Source of the DNA: Natribaculum breve
Lineage (GTDB): Archaea > Halobacteriota > Halobacteria > Halobacteriales > Natrialbaceae
DNA length: 64,000 nt
Direction of reading: 5' to 3'
NCBI RefSeq assembly: GCF_023008585.1
Contig: NZ_CP095391.1
Location: 62,001 to 126,000, forward strand
Part shown: positions 45,083 to 54,797 of the stretch, one piece after another
Position numbering within the stretch: position 1 is the stretch's first letter
How the letters are laid out: each line of letters opens with the position of its first letter
Translations under genes and position numbers: made by a program
Notes under the pieces: generated by a model
What the model was told of the DNA's origin: nothing
Seen by the model: the letters and a program-made list of their open reading frames with translations, nothing else
Databases searched by the model: none

Positions 45083-48000
45083 TCACTCGTCCCGGTCTGC
45101 CCACGCGAGGAACAGTTCCTCTTTCGAGGTCAGCCCCTCGTCCGGGAGCGCGTGCTCGACGACGTAGCTACTCGCCTCGTGTTCGTTGTCCCACATGGCC
45201 TGGTGGGCGTCCGGGAGGTCCTCCCAGTCGACGACCGCCGGGTCGGTGAGGTCGATCTCCCCGGCGTCGATCGCCTCGTTGAGCTGCTCGACCTCGTAGG
45301 CGTTGCTCAGGTGCGTCCCGAGGATCTCCGCGGTCGGCATCAGGACGTCGCGCTGGCGCATCCACACCTGCGGTGCGTACATCGAGTAGCGGTTGTCCTC
45401 GAGGTTCTCGCTGTAGACCACGTTGCCGGTGTGTGGCTTCGTGAGCATGGTACTCACGAAGAGCGCGTCGTGGTCTGCCCGTTCGAAGACGACGTCGGGG
45501 TAGCCACGCGGGTTCTTCGGGGTCCGGAGGTGTTCGCCGACGGCCCTGCCGAGGGGCTTGAACACTTCGTCGGTGAACTCCTGGACCACGCGGCGAAACG
45601 TCTCGGGGTCGTCCTGTGCGTTCGGCAGGTCCGGGAGCGTCTCCGGCCAGCGGAACTCCTCCTCGCGACGTTTCAGGTCCTCGAGGCTGACCGTCCCCTC
45701 GACGGCGTCCCCGTAGCCGAGCGACTCGACGAACTCCTGCTGTTCGTCGGTGTAGGTGACGACCGCGATTCGCCCGCCGGCCTCGCGGGCGTCCTCGATA
45801 GCGCGCAGGCCGACCTCGTCGACGACGCCGTCGGGGCCGGTGTCGGTTCCGTAGTAGACGAGCACGCCGTCACCGGCGCGGACGCCGGCTCGCTCGTACA
45901 TCGCCGCCGGCGTCGACGTGCCGGGCTTGCCGAGGAAGGTCAGGTAGTAGCCGGTCGAGGCACCGTAGAACGTGAGTTTGCCGCCCTCCTCGAGCATCTG
46001 GAACGTCCGCGGGAACGAGAGTTCGCCGGCGTGGCTCACGGCGTAGTCGGCGCGGCGACCGTCGTGGTGGTCCTCGAAGGCTTCGACGAACTCGCGGCCC
46101 GCCTCTTTCCACTCGTCCCACTTCTCGGGCTCTCGCGGGATGCGTCCCCAGATGTCGTCGTAGGGCTCGTCGGTTCGGTCGATCGCGTCGGCACCGAGCG
46201 TCTCGATGCGTTCGGCCCGTTCCTCGCTGGAACACAGGCCCGTGACCTCGACGTCGTTGCGGGTCGCCAGCTTGGTCGTCTCCCAGCCGGTCCCGGTCGA
46301 GGCCCCCTCGACGAACATCGTCGTCCGGGGATCGACGTCGAGCGTCGTGAACAGCGCTCGCCAGACGGTACCGGTCGCGAGGACGTACGCGCCCGCCTGC
46401 TCGAGCGTCGCTTCCTGGGGGATCGGCAGGACCTGGGGTCCCTGCGCGAGCATGAACTGCTGGTGGCTCCCGTTCGGTCCCTCGTACCCCTGGATCGAGA
46501 AGTCGGCGTACATCGGGTCGAGTCCCATCGTCGGCGAGAGCAAGTCGCTCTGTCCGGAGTAGATCGTCACCAGGTCCCCGACCGCGACGCGGCCTTCGCG
46601 CGTGACGGCCTCGCCTGCGTCGACGACGAGCGCGACTCCGCCGCTGCCGGTGACGTGGTAGTCCTGATCGTGGGAGTCGAACTGGCTCACCGGGATCCCG
46701 GTGATCGCCCAGATGTCGTTGAAGTTGACCTCGCTCGCGAGGACGTACAGCAACACCTCGTTCGGCCCGGGGTCCTCGACCGGGACGATCTCCTCGACCT
46801 CCGCCTCTTCCGGATCGCCGTGTGCGGCCTCGCCGGTGTCGTCGTCTTTCACGACCGCCTGGGCGTACTGGTACTCCGGCACCTCGTCGACGCCCGGGTA
46901 GAACGGCGTGCCGGGCTCGAGGAGCCGACCCTCGTCGATGAGTTCCTGCTCTTGCTCGGGCGAGGGATCGAACCGCTCTCGCGTCGGGAGGGGCTCGCTC
47001 GCACGATCGAGGAACTTCTCGATCCCCGCCTTCCCGCCGACCGGGTCGACGACCGCCTCCGCGAAGTGGGTCGCCTCGGCTTCGAGACCGACGTCGATAC
47101 CGTCCTCGAAGCCGGTCCGAATCGCCTCGATCGCGCGGTCGAAGGCTTTCGCCCGGCCCTCGCTCGTGTACTCACACTGGTTCCGATTGCGCTCGACGAT
47201 CGGGTCCGCGAGGACGTCCTCGGGGAACTCGCCGGGCTCGCTCCACGTCTCGCGGTTCTCGAGGCGTTGCTCGCGAGCGTCGGCCAGCACGTCCGAGCCG
47301 CCTGCGATGTGTTCGCGGGCGAGTTCTGACGCCCGCGCTCGAGCCGTCCGGTCGACCTCGAGTTCGTCGATCAGCCCCATTTCCAGGGCCTCGTCGGCGT
47401 CGACGTTTCGGCCGTTCGTGATGATCTTCACCGCGTCCCGGATCCCCTCGAGACCGCGTTTCTCGGCGAGAAGTCGCGGGAGCCGCTGGGTGCCACCGTA
47501 CCCCGGAACGAGGTTCAGGTTGAGTTCGGGCTGGCCGAACTCGGCTCCCGGGTCGGCGACCGAGTAGTGGGCCGCGAGCTGTAACTCGTTGCCGCCGCCG
47601 AGGGCCGCACCGTTGACGGCGGCGACGACCGGCACGGATAGCTCCTCGATCCGGCGGAACGCCTCGTGGGCCTTGTTCGGGAACGAGATCGCCTCCTCGA
47701 ACTCGTGGACCTCCTCGAGAAACTGCTCGATGTCGGCACCGGCGACGAAGTTGCTCGGGCCGCCGCCGGTGATCACGACCGCACCGACGTCCTCGCGTCG
47801 GTCGAGGTGCTCGAGGACGGTGTTCAGTTCGTCGAGCGCGCGCTCGTTGAGCGCGTTCACCGGCGGGCTGTCGATCGTCACCGTCGCGACCCGCTCGTCG
47901 GTGTCGGCCCCGCGGACCGCGTTGTACTGGACCGTGACGTTTCGGTACTCCTCGAGGATCTCCTGCTCGGCGGCGAGTTGCTGTCGCCGTCGCCACCGTT

Positions 48001-50518
48001 CGCACTTCGGGCGGATGTCGTCGATCGTCTCTGGATTTTTCAGCGTCGTCGTGTCGCCGATCTCCTCGCCGTTCAACATCGCGGTGAGCATGCGACGCAT
48101 GTACTTCCCGGAGCGTGTCTCGGGGAATTCGTCGACCTCGACGAACTCCTCCGGGATCGCGGTGACGCCTTTCTGTTCCCGAACCAGCCTGGACAGCCGA
48201 TCCTCGACCTCGTTCGTCAGCCGCTCGTTGGGCTTCGTCTGGACGAACGCGACCGGCGTCAACCCCTTCTCGTGGTGGTCGGCGCCGACGACGACCGCGT
48301 TTGCCACCGGCGAGTCGGGGTTGAGCTGTTTGTCCTGGAGGATCGCGCCCTCGATCTCCTCGGTTCCCATTCGGTGGCCAGAGACGTTGATGACCTCGTC
48401 GGAGCGCCCGTGGAGGCTAAAGGATCGGTCCTCGTACTTCCTGGCGAAGTCGCCCTGCAGGTACGCGTACTCGCCGTCTTTCTCGACCCAGTAGACGTCC
48501 TCGAAGCGCTCGGCGTCGCCCTTCCAGCCGTCTTTCCACCGTTCGGGCCCCCAGTTCTCGAGGTCTCCCCAGACGTACCGCATCAGGTACGGGTAGGGCT
48601 CGCGAATGATGATCTCGCCTCGTTCCTCGTCGTCGGCCTCGCGCCACGTGATCGGCCCGTCCTCGCGTTGTTCGGCTTTGACCCAGACGTCGCCGAACAC
48701 CCACGGGAGCGGGTAAGTGTGGGCGTCCGGGCGCAACTCGAAGTCCTCGTTCCCGAAGAAGTGCGTCCAGACGATCCCGCCGTGTTCGGTCGCCCAGTAG
48801 GAGTTGATGTACCACTCACAGACTTCCTCCATGCCGAACCGCTGGACTGCGGGGCTTACGGGCTCGGCACAGAACGTCGCGACGCGAAGCGAGTCGGTGC
48901 TCCACTCGCGCACGTCACTTACGCTCTCGTCGTCCTCCATGATCCCCTTGAGGAAGGTCACGCCCGCCTTGAACACCGTCGCCCCGTAGCGCTCGATGAC
49001 CGAACTGAACCGGCCGGCGTCGGGGTAGACGGGCGCGCCCTCGAGCAGGATGCTCGTCGTCCGGGTCGACAGCGACGCGCTGATGAGATACGACTGTCCC
49101 GTAATCCAGCCGGGATCGGCGATGACGAACATCGTGTCCTCCCCGGGGACGACGTCGAACGACGTCTTCATCGTGTGTGCGATGCCCGCCGTGTAGCCGC
49201 CGTGGACGTGGACGACGCCTTTGGGTTTGCCCGTCGAGCCGCTCGTGAAGATGACGAAGAGCGGATACTCCGCGTCGACCGGTTCGGGCCGCGAACTCGC
49301 CCACAGCGCCCGGACCAGGTCCCGGTCGGAGAGGTCGTACAGGTCCTCGAAGCTCTCGAGGTCGAACCCGGCCGCACGGGCGTTCTCGAGGACGTCCTCG
49401 CGGGCCTCGGCGAGCAGATCCGCGGACCAGGCGTCCCGGTCGTGCATCTGAATCTCCTGGCCCGTGTGCTCGACGACGATCACCTGCTCGACTCGTTCGT
49501 CGGAGTCGACCAGTGCCTGGGCGATCTCCGTCCTGATCTCGGATTTCTCGTCGCCCGAGAGGTCGTCGAAGTCGGCGAGCGCGTTTCCCACGCCGCGCAT
49601 GGCCTGGGCCCGTTCGACGGTTATCTCACCCTCGACCGCTCGCTCGACTGCCGACATCATCGCGTCTGTGTGGTGGTCGTCGACCTCGAGGTCGGCGAGC
49701 GTGCCGTCGACGATCTCGGTTACGGTATCGACGGGGAGGTAGTCGTCGAGGGCCGGATCGCCGTACTGTTCTTTGTACGGGACGACCTCCGCGTTGCGGT
49801 AGCCGCCGTCGCTCGTGACGAGCACGTCGGCACCGAGCCGTGCGATGCGGTCGGAGAGCGTCTTGTCGCTGAATCCGCCGAACACCGGGGTGTACACGAT
49901 CCCGAGACGCTTTGCCGCCTCGGTGTAGTAGATCTGTTCCATGACGTTCGGCATGTTCAGTGCGATCCGGTCGCCTTTCTCGAGGCCGAGGTTTCGCAGC
50001 ACCTGCGCCGCGGACACGACGCGGACGAGCAGTTCGCGTCGCGAGATGTCCTCCGAGACGACCGGACCGCCGCGTCCGCCGTTTTTCGACTGGTCCCACC
50101 GGTCGCCCTCGAAGTGAAACGCCGTCTCCGCGCCGTGGCCTGCGAGGACGTTTCGATCGATCTCGTTGAAACAGGCGTTCGTCTGCCCACCGGAGAACCA
50201 CTCGTACAGGGGTGCCTCCGAATCGTCGAACGCAACGTCCCAGGGTTCGTGAGACTCGGCGTGGTCCCGTTCGATCGGGCTTCCGTCGTCGAATCGGAAG
50301 CCGGTCCAGGACTCTTCGTCGTCGCTCCAGGACAACCACTCGTCGTCCGATTCGTGATACCAGTGCAGTTCCCGTTTCGCGATCGCCCCGTGGAACGCGC
50401 CCGGATCCTCGCGTGCCTGCTCGCGCATCGCCTCCCAGTCCTCGGCAGTGCGTATCGGATTCGATCGGACGTCCGTCTCTATGCTCGGTCTGTCTGCTAG
50501 TACGTCTGTGTCTGACAT
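45083..50518 (-). CDS. trifunctional propionyl-CoA synthase (acyl-CoA ligase / enoyl-CoA hydratase / acrylyl-CoA reductase)
   Basis: This single 1811-aa polypeptide has three catalytic parts. Residues about 1-840 are an acetyl-CoA-synthetase-like ligase (WFSGGQTNAC near 110, FVIFTSGSTGKPKG near 430, RSGKYMRRML with catalytic Lys near 803). Residues about 870-1130 are a crotonase-type hydratase (NFVAGADIEQF near 923, AALGGGNELQLAAHYSV near 972). Residues about 1240-1811 are a medium-chain reductase related to crotonyl-CoA carboxylase/reductase (SEVNFNDIWAITGIP, YVLATGTVWRALFTTLDV, VEGASTGTGWETTKLA). Order and length match the 3-hydroxypropionate-cycle propionyl-CoA synthase of Chloroflexus, which turns 3-hydroxypropionate into propionyl-CoA with ATP, CoA and NADPH. 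No frameshift seen. Confidence 0.9.
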   Translation of the reverse strand: MSDTDVLADRPSIETDVRSNPIRTAEDWEAMREQAREDPGAFHGAIAKRELHWYHESDDEWLSWSDDEESWTGFRFDDGSPIERDHAESHEPWDVAFDDSEAPLYEWFSGGQTNACFNEIDRNVLAGHGAETAFHFEGDRWDQSKNGGRGGPVVSEDISRRELLVRVVSAAQVLRNLGLEKGDRIALNMPNVMEQIYYTEAAKRLGIVYTPVFGGFSDKTLSDRIARLGADVLVTSDGGYRNAEVVPYKEQYGDPALDDYLPVDTVTEIVDGTLADLEVDDHHTDAMMSAVERAVEGEITVERAQAMRGVGNALADFDDLSGDEKSEIRTEIAQALVDSDERVEQVIVVEHTGQEIQMHDRDAWSADLLAEAREDVLENARAAGFDLESFEDLYDLSDRDLVRALWASSRPEPVDAEYPLFVIFTSGSTGKPKGVVHVHGGYTAGIAHTMKTSFDVVPGEDTMFVIADPGWITGQSYLISASLSTRTTSILLEGAPVYPDAGRFSSVIERYGATVFKAGVTFLKGIMEDDESVSDVREWSTDSLRVATFCAEPVSPAVQRFGMEEVCEWYINSYWATEHGGIVWTHFFGNEDFELRPDAHTYPLPWVFGDVWVKAEQREDGPITWREADDEERGEIIIREPYPYLMRYVWGDLENWGPERWKDGWKGDAERFEDVYWVEKDGEYAYLQGDFARKYEDRSFSLHGRSDEVINVSGHRMGTEEIEGAILQDKQLNPDSPVANAVVVGADHHEKGLTPVAFVQTKPNERLTNEVEDRLSRLVREQKGVTAIPEEFVEVDEFPETRSGKYMRRMLTAMLNGEEIGDTTTLKNPETIDDIRPKCERWRRRQQLAAEQEILEEYRNVTVQYNAVRGADTDERVATVTIDSPPVNALNERALDELNTVLEHLDRREDVGAVVITGGGPSNFVAGADIEQFLEEVHEFEEAISFPNKAHEAFRRIEELSVPVVAAVNGAALGGGNELQLAAHYSVADPGAEFGQPELNLNLVPGYGGTQRLPRLLAEKRGLEGIRDAVKIITNGRNVDADEALEMGLIDELEVDRTARARASELAREHIAGGSDVLADAREQRLENRETWSEPGEFPEDVLADPIVERNRNQCEYTSEGRAKAFDRAIEAIRTGFEDGIDVGLEAEATHFAEAVVDPVGGKAGIEKFLDRASEPLPTRERFDPSPEQEQELIDEGRLLEPGTPFYPGVDEVPEYQYAQAVVKDDDTGEAAHGDPEEAEVEEIVPVEDPGPNEVLLYVLASEVNFNDIWAITGIPVSQFDSHDQDYHVTGSGGVALVVDAGEAVTREGRVAVGDLVTIYSGQSDLLSPTMGLDPMYADFSIQGYEGPNGSHQQFMLAQGPQVLPIPQEATLEQAGAYVLATGTVWRALFTTLDVDPRTTMFVEGASTGTGWETTKLATRNDVEVTGLCSSEERAERIETLGADAIDRTDEPYDDIWGRIPREPEKWDEWKEAGREFVEAFEDHHDGRRADYAVSHAGELSFPRTFQMLEEGGKLTFYGASTGYYLTFLGKPGTSTPAAMYERAGVRAGDGVLVYYGTDTGPDGVVDEVGLRAIEDAREAGGRIAVVTYTDEQQEFVESLGYGDAVEGTVSLEDLKRREEEFRWPETLPDLPNAQDDPETFRRVVQEFTDEVFKPLGRAVGEHLRTPKNPRGYPDVVFERADHDALFVSTMLTKPHTGNVVYSENLEDNRYSMYAPQVWMRQRDVLMPTAEILGTHLSNAYEVEQLNEAIDAGEIDLTDPAVVDWEDLPDAHQAMWDNEHEASSYVVEHALPDEGLTSKEELFLAWADRDE

Positions 50519-50912
50519 GGTACCGATGTTCGAACCGATTCAATTCCACGGGTTAAATCGGTTACGAATGGTGTAGTCTTTCCCACCAGCTTCTCCCGCG
50601 CGGCACCTCGCGTCTCCACCGTCGTCGAGTCGGTGATCGCCGACGCCGCGGAGTCCGAGATCGTTGATCCTGAACTGGTTCGTCGGGCCGTGAGAAAGCC
50701 CGTGCTGGTCAGGGTCTCTCGTTCCAGCGCTCGTTCGGTCGGAAGCGGGAGCCTCTCGAGTTCGACCCCATCGCGTACGCACTCGAGTTCGACCCCATCG
50801 CGTACGCACTCGAGTTCGACCCCATCGCGTCATCGCGATAGCCGTGAGTCGTTACCGCCGCAACCGCGACCCGTCGTACGGTTGCGTCGGTACCCAGTCA
50901 CAGCCATCACTA
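50519..50912. repeat. intergenic gap with 27-bp tandem repeat
   Basis: This 394-nt gap holds no assigned gene. At 50755-50830 there are almost three perfect head-to-tail copies of a 27-bp unit (CTCGAGTTCGACCCCATCGC then gtacgca). Arg-rich ORFs across the repeat are artefacts. On the minus strand a TATA-like gatttaacc at about 50553-50561 could drive the propionyl-CoA synthase gene. Confidence 0.7.
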
Positions 50913-52613
50913 TCAGGCCAGCCCGATCCGTTCGTCGTAGGCCCCGTGGTGGTTCTCGAACACGTCGATAATCTCGCCCATCGTCGCGTACGCCTTCACC
51001 GCGTCGATGATCGGGGGCATGACGTTCTCGTCGTTCGCGATGGCGTCCGAGATCGCCTCGAGGGACGCCTCGACCGCCTCGTCGTCGCGGTCGTCTTTGA
51101 CCCGCGCCAGACGCTCGAGTTGCTGGTCTCGGACGCTGTCGTCGACCTCGAGAATCTCTGGGTTCGTGTCCTCCTCGATCGTGTACTCGTTGACGCCGAC
51201 GACGACCTCCTCGCCGGCGTCGACCCGGTTCTGGTACTCGTAGGCGGCTTCCTGGATCTCCCGGTGGAAGTACCCCTCGTCGAGACCCGCGAGAACGCCG
51301 TCGCGCATCGAACCGCCGCCCATCTCGCGAATCTCCTCGAGGTAGTCCATCGTCTCGCTCTCGACCTCGTCTGTGAGCGCTTCGGCCGCGAACGAACCGC
51401 CGAGCGGGTCGACGATGTCGGCCGCGCCGGACTCCTCGGCGATGATCTGCTGGGTGCGCAGGGCGACCCGTACTGCCTTCTCACTCGGCAGGGCGAGCGC
51501 CTCGTCGAAGCTGTTGGTGTGCAGGCTCTGGGTGCCGCCGAGGACGCCCGCGAGCGCCTGGATCGTCACTCGGGCGACGTTGTTGAGCGGCTGCTGGGCG
51601 GTCAGCGACTGGCCGGCCGTCTGCGTGTGGAACTTCAGCCGCTTTGACTCCGCGCGCTCGGCGTCGTACCACTCGTCCATCACGCGGGCGTAGATCCGCC
51701 GTCCGGCGCGGAACTTGGCGACCTCCTCGAAGATCGAGTTGTGGGCGTTGAAGAAAAAGGAGAGTCGCGGGGCGAAGTCGTCGACGTCCAGTCCCCGATC
51801 TATCGCGTCCTCGACGTACGCGAAGCCGTCCGCGAGCGTGAAGGCGAGTTCCTGGATCGCCGTCGATCCCGCCTCGCGGATGTGATAGCCCGACACCGAG
51901 ACCGGGTACACGTTCGGCGTCTCTTCGACGGCGAACTCGATCGTATCGGTGACGGCGTCCAGGGACGGTTCGGGCGGAACGACCCACTCCTTCTGGGCGA
52001 TGAACTCCTTGAGCATGTCGTTTTGGAACGTCGCCCGGATCTCCTCGCGTGGGACGCCTTGCTGGTCGGCGAGCGCGACGTACATCGCGTAGACGACCGG
52101 CGCGGAGGGGTTGATCGTAAACGAGGTCGAGACCTCGCCGACGTCGATGCCCTCGAAGAGGATCTCCATGTCCCGCAGGGTGTCGACGGCGACGCCCTCC
52201 TTGCCGACTTCGCCCTCGCTCATCCGGTGGTCCGAGTCGATCCCCATCAGTGACGGCATGTCGAACGCCGTCGACAGCCCCGTCTGTCCGTTCTCGATCA
52301 GGTAGTGAAAGCGGTCGTTGGTCTCCTCTGCCGTTCCGAACCCGGCGAACTGGCGCATCGTCCAGGTCCGACCGCGGTACATCGTCGGGTACGGTCCGCG
52401 AGTGTACGGCTCCTCGCCGGGAAAGCCCAGATCCTCGAGGTAGTCGAGGTCGGCGACGTCTTCGGGCGTGTAGAGCCGGTCTACCCCGTGGTTCGAGACG
52501 GTAACGAACTCGTCTTTCCGTTCGCCGTGGCGATCCAGCGCGGGCTCGAGCCGGTCGCTCTCCCACTGCGTTCGCTGCTGGTGAATCCGCTCGAGGTCGT
52601 CCTCGTCGTACAT
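50913..52613 (-). CDS. methylmalonyl-CoA mutase, large (catalytic) subunit
   Basis: This 566-aa barrel subunit without a B12-binding domain contains PYTRGPYPTMYRGRTWTMRQFAGFGTAEETNDRFHYLIENGQTGLSTAFDMPSLMGIDSDH, TFTINPSAP region, SVSGYHIREAGSTAIQELAFTLADG and LHTNSFDEALALPSEKAVRVALRTQQIIAEE. It isomerises methylmalonyl-CoA to succinyl-CoA together with a separate B12-binding small subunit. The only small-subunit copy here (63.2-63.6 kb) is a pseudogene, so the partner must be elsewhere. ATG 52613 fits the family; a TTG at 52625 is an alternative. Confidence 0.93.
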   Translation of the reverse strand: MYDEDDLERIHQQRTQWESDRLEPALDRHGERKDEFVTVSNHGVDRLYTPEDVADLDYLEDLGFPGEEPYTRGPYPTMYRGRTWTMRQFAGFGTAEETNDRFHYLIENGQTGLSTAFDMPSLMGIDSDHRMSEGEVGKEGVAVDTLRDMEILFEGIDVGEVSTSFTINPSAPVVYAMYVALADQQGVPREEIRATFQNDMLKEFIAQKEWVVPPEPSLDAVTDTIEFAVEETPNVYPVSVSGYHIREAGSTAIQELAFTLADGFAYVEDAIDRGLDVDDFAPRLSFFFNAHNSIFEEVAKFRAGRRIYARVMDEWYDAERAESKRLKFHTQTAGQSLTAQQPLNNVARVTIQALAGVLGGTQSLHTNSFDEALALPSEKAVRVALRTQQIIAEESGAADIVDPLGGSFAAEALTDEVESETMDYLEEIREMGGGSMRDGVLAGLDEGYFHREIQEAAYEYQNRVDAGEEVVVGVNEYTIEEDTNPEILEVDDSVRDQQLERLARVKDDRDDEAVEASLEAISDAIANDENVMPPIIDAVKAYATMGEIIDVFENHHGAYDERIGLA

Positions 52614-52727
52614 ACGCTTTCTCAACTGTACCGCCCGGTGTATAACGTTTTTGCCGCGCTCGGTACGCCGTTTCGGAACGGTGAGTTCTCGGAGCCGACA
52701 CGTTGGGTGGGTGGCCTGTCTCCCGTC

Positions 52728-52914
52728 TCAGACGACCCGGTCTCGCAGGCAGTCGAGGTAGCCTGAATCGGAAGCGACCTCGACGCGAGCGCCGTCGACA
52801 GTCAGGTGGCCGATACGGAGCAGCCGAGCCCGTGTTTCCTCGAGTGTTTCGCTGGCCGATTCGTCGCGTGTCCACCTGCACGTTCTCCGGGACGATTTCG
52901 ATCGCGAGACTCAC
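52728..52914 (-). pseudogene. small unidentified ORF with apparent frameshift
   Basis: The minus strand begins (V/M)SLAIEIVPENVQVDT in one frame and continues in a second as RDESASETLEETRARLLRIG and then HLTVDGARVEVASDSGYLDC before a stop. Both parts have normal acidic haloarchaeal composition, and the change of frame around 52865 looks like one gained or lost base. The product would be about 60 aa. No family recognised. It sits between the mutase and carboxyltransferase genes. Confidence 0.4.
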
Positions 52915-52927
52915 TCGACGATCCGAC

Positions 52928-54475
52928 CTACAGCGGGACGTTTCCGTGATCCTTCGGCGGCCCCTCGACGCGCTTTCGCTCGAGTAACTCGAGATCGGCG
53001 ATCAGACGTCGTCTCGTGTCCCTTGGTTCGATGACGTCGTCGATGTAGCCGCGTTTCGCCGGCTTGTAGGGGTTCGTAAACTCCTCTCGATACTCGTCGA
53101 TCAACTGCTCGCGACGCGCCTCGGTGTCGTCAGCCTCTGCGAGCTCCTTGCGATAGAGGATGTTCACGGCACCTCGAGGACCCATCACCGCCATCTCGGC
53201 GTTCGGCCAGGCGTAGTTAACGTCGGCCTCGAGCTCCTTCGAGGCCATGACGATGTAGGCGCCGCCGTAGGCTTTCCGCATGACGACCGTTAAAAGCGGT
53301 ACCGTCGCTTCGGCGTAGGCGTAGATGAGTTTCGCGCCGTGTCGAATGATGCCGTTGTGCTCTTGATCGGTACCGGGCATGAACCCGGGCACGTCGACGA
53401 GCGTCACGATCGGAACGTTGAACGAATCACACGTCCGGACGAACCGTGCGGCCTTCTGTGAGGCGTCGATGTCGAGCGTTCCGGCGCTGACGCGTGGCTG
53501 GTTGGCGACGATCCCGACCGAGCGGCCGTCCATGCGGGCGAAGCCGACGACGACGTTGCGCGCATAGCCCTCGTGGACCTCGTAGAACGAGCCCTCGTCG
53601 ACCAGTTCGTCGACGACGTCGGTGACGTCGTACGGCTTCTTCGGCTCTCGGGGAACGATGTCGCCGACGTGTGAGTCTCGGTTCGGATCGTCCCACGGCT
53701 CGACTCGCGGCGGGTCCTCGAGGTTGTTCTGTGGCAGATACGAAAGCAGCGCCCGGATGGAGTCGAGCGTCTCCTCTTCGGTGTCGCAGGCCGCGTGTGC
53801 GACGCCGGACGTGTCCGCGTGCGTCCGTGCCCCGCCGAGTTCGTTCATCGTCACCTGTTCGCCGGTGACCGTCTCGATCACGTCCGGGCCGGTGATGAAC
53901 GCGTGTGACGTGTCCGTCACCATGAACGTAAAGTCGGTGAGCGCCGGCGAGTAGGTCGCCCCGCCGGCACACGGTCCCATGATCGCCGAGATCTGCGGTA
54001 CCAGCCCGGAGGCGTCGGTGTTTCGTTTGAAGATACGTGCGAAACCGACGAGTGAGGTAACGCCCTCCTGGATGCGAGCACCGCCCGAGTCGTTCAACCC
54101 CACGATCGGAACGCCAGCGTTTACGGCCTGATCCATCGCTTTCGTGATCTTGTCGGCGACGACCTCGCTAACGGAACCGCCGAGCACGGTGAAATCGTGG
54201 GCGAAGACGAACAGTTTCCGTCCGTCGACCTCGCCGTATCCGGCGACGACCGCGTCCCCGGGGAAGCGCTTCTCGTCGATGCCGAAGTTCGTCGAGCGGT
54301 GTTCGACGAACGTATCTAGCTCGTTGAACGTGTCGTCGTCGAGGAAGTACTCGATCCGCTCGCGAGCGGTCATCTTCCCCTTCTCGTGTTGGGCTTCGAT
54401 GCGGTCCTCGCCGCCGCCCCTGTGGGCCTCCTCGCGGCGCTCCCGCAGTTCCTCGATCGAATCGTCCCCGGTCAT
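52928..54475 (-). CDS. acyl-CoA (propionyl-CoA) carboxylase carboxyltransferase subunit
   Basis: This 515-aa beta subunit has TARERIEYFLDDDTFNELDTFVEHR, GGSVSEVVADKITKAMDQAVNAGVPIVGLNDSGGARIQEGVTSL, the acyl-CoA oxyanion loop GPCAGGATYSPALTDF, and VTLVDVPGFMPGTDQEHNGIIRHGAKLIYAYAEATVPLLTVVMRKAYGGAYIVM. It transfers CO2 from carboxybiotin to propionyl-CoA (or acetyl-CoA), feeding the mutase. A biotin carboxylase partner is not intact in the window. It reads toward the mutase gene on the same strand, with about 310 nt between. Confidence 0.92.
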   Translation of the reverse strand: MTGDDSIEELRERREEAHRGGGEDRIEAQHEKGKMTARERIEYFLDDDTFNELDTFVEHRSTNFGIDEKRFPGDAVVAGYGEVDGRKLFVFAHDFTVLGGSVSEVVADKITKAMDQAVNAGVPIVGLNDSGGARIQEGVTSLVGFARIFKRNTDASGLVPQISAIMGPCAGGATYSPALTDFTFMVTDTSHAFITGPDVIETVTGEQVTMNELGGARTHADTSGVAHAACDTEEETLDSIRALLSYLPQNNLEDPPRVEPWDDPNRDSHVGDIVPREPKKPYDVTDVVDELVDEGSFYEVHEGYARNVVVGFARMDGRSVGIVANQPRVSAGTLDIDASQKAARFVRTCDSFNVPIVTLVDVPGFMPGTDQEHNGIIRHGAKLIYAYAEATVPLLTVVMRKAYGGAYIVMASKELEADVNYAWPNAEMAVMGPRGAVNILYRKELAEADDTEARREQLIDEYREEFTNPYKPAKRGYIDDVIEPRDTRRRLIADLELLERKRVEGPPKDHGNVPL

Positions 54476-54606
54476 CGTCGCTCACCTCGAGAGCCCCGTC
54501 GACGGCGATCGCCGTCGTCGGTCGTTCGATCGTCGCCACGCCGCGGAGGGCGCAGCGAGGCTGTCGGTTCCACGGTAACGGCCGTTTCGGTCGTATCGTC
54601 GGTCAT
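54472..54606 (-). CDS. possible 44-aa leader ORF before the carboxyltransferase
   Basis: The ORF starts MTDDTTETAVTVEPTASLRP, then becomes Arg/Asp-rich, and its stop overlaps the carboxyltransferase ATG (ATGA). The acidic start is gene-like but the tail is low complexity. It could be a small coupled peptide or chance. Low confidence. Confidence 0.25.
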   Translation of the reverse strand: MTDDTTETAVTVEPTASLRPPRRGDDRTTDDGDRRRRGSRGERR

Positions 54607-54797
54607 GGATTGTTATCTGAGGTCTCGGCAAACGCAGTAGTCGTTAGTGGTCGGTTCGGCTGACTCGGCACGCACTTCGGGACGAACGGCCGACGAGTTT
54701 CGGTTCGATCACGTCATTCAGTGGCACCCCATCCATAATGAATGTTAATGGTAGAAATTGCCGGAACGGTGGTGTCGCGCTCGGGCCGGCCCGTGCG

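Noticed and set aside
47666..50500. A 944-codon plus-strand frame opposite the propionyl-CoA synthase, and a 768-codon one at 45023-47329
   Set aside because: Antisense shadows produced by GC-rich codon use. They lack any family motif, whereas the minus strand shows three complete catalytic domains.
50540..50833. ORF with repeated TRWGRTRVR units
   Set aside because: It is a direct read-through of the 27-bp tandem repeat. Basic composition is unlike haloarchaeal proteins.
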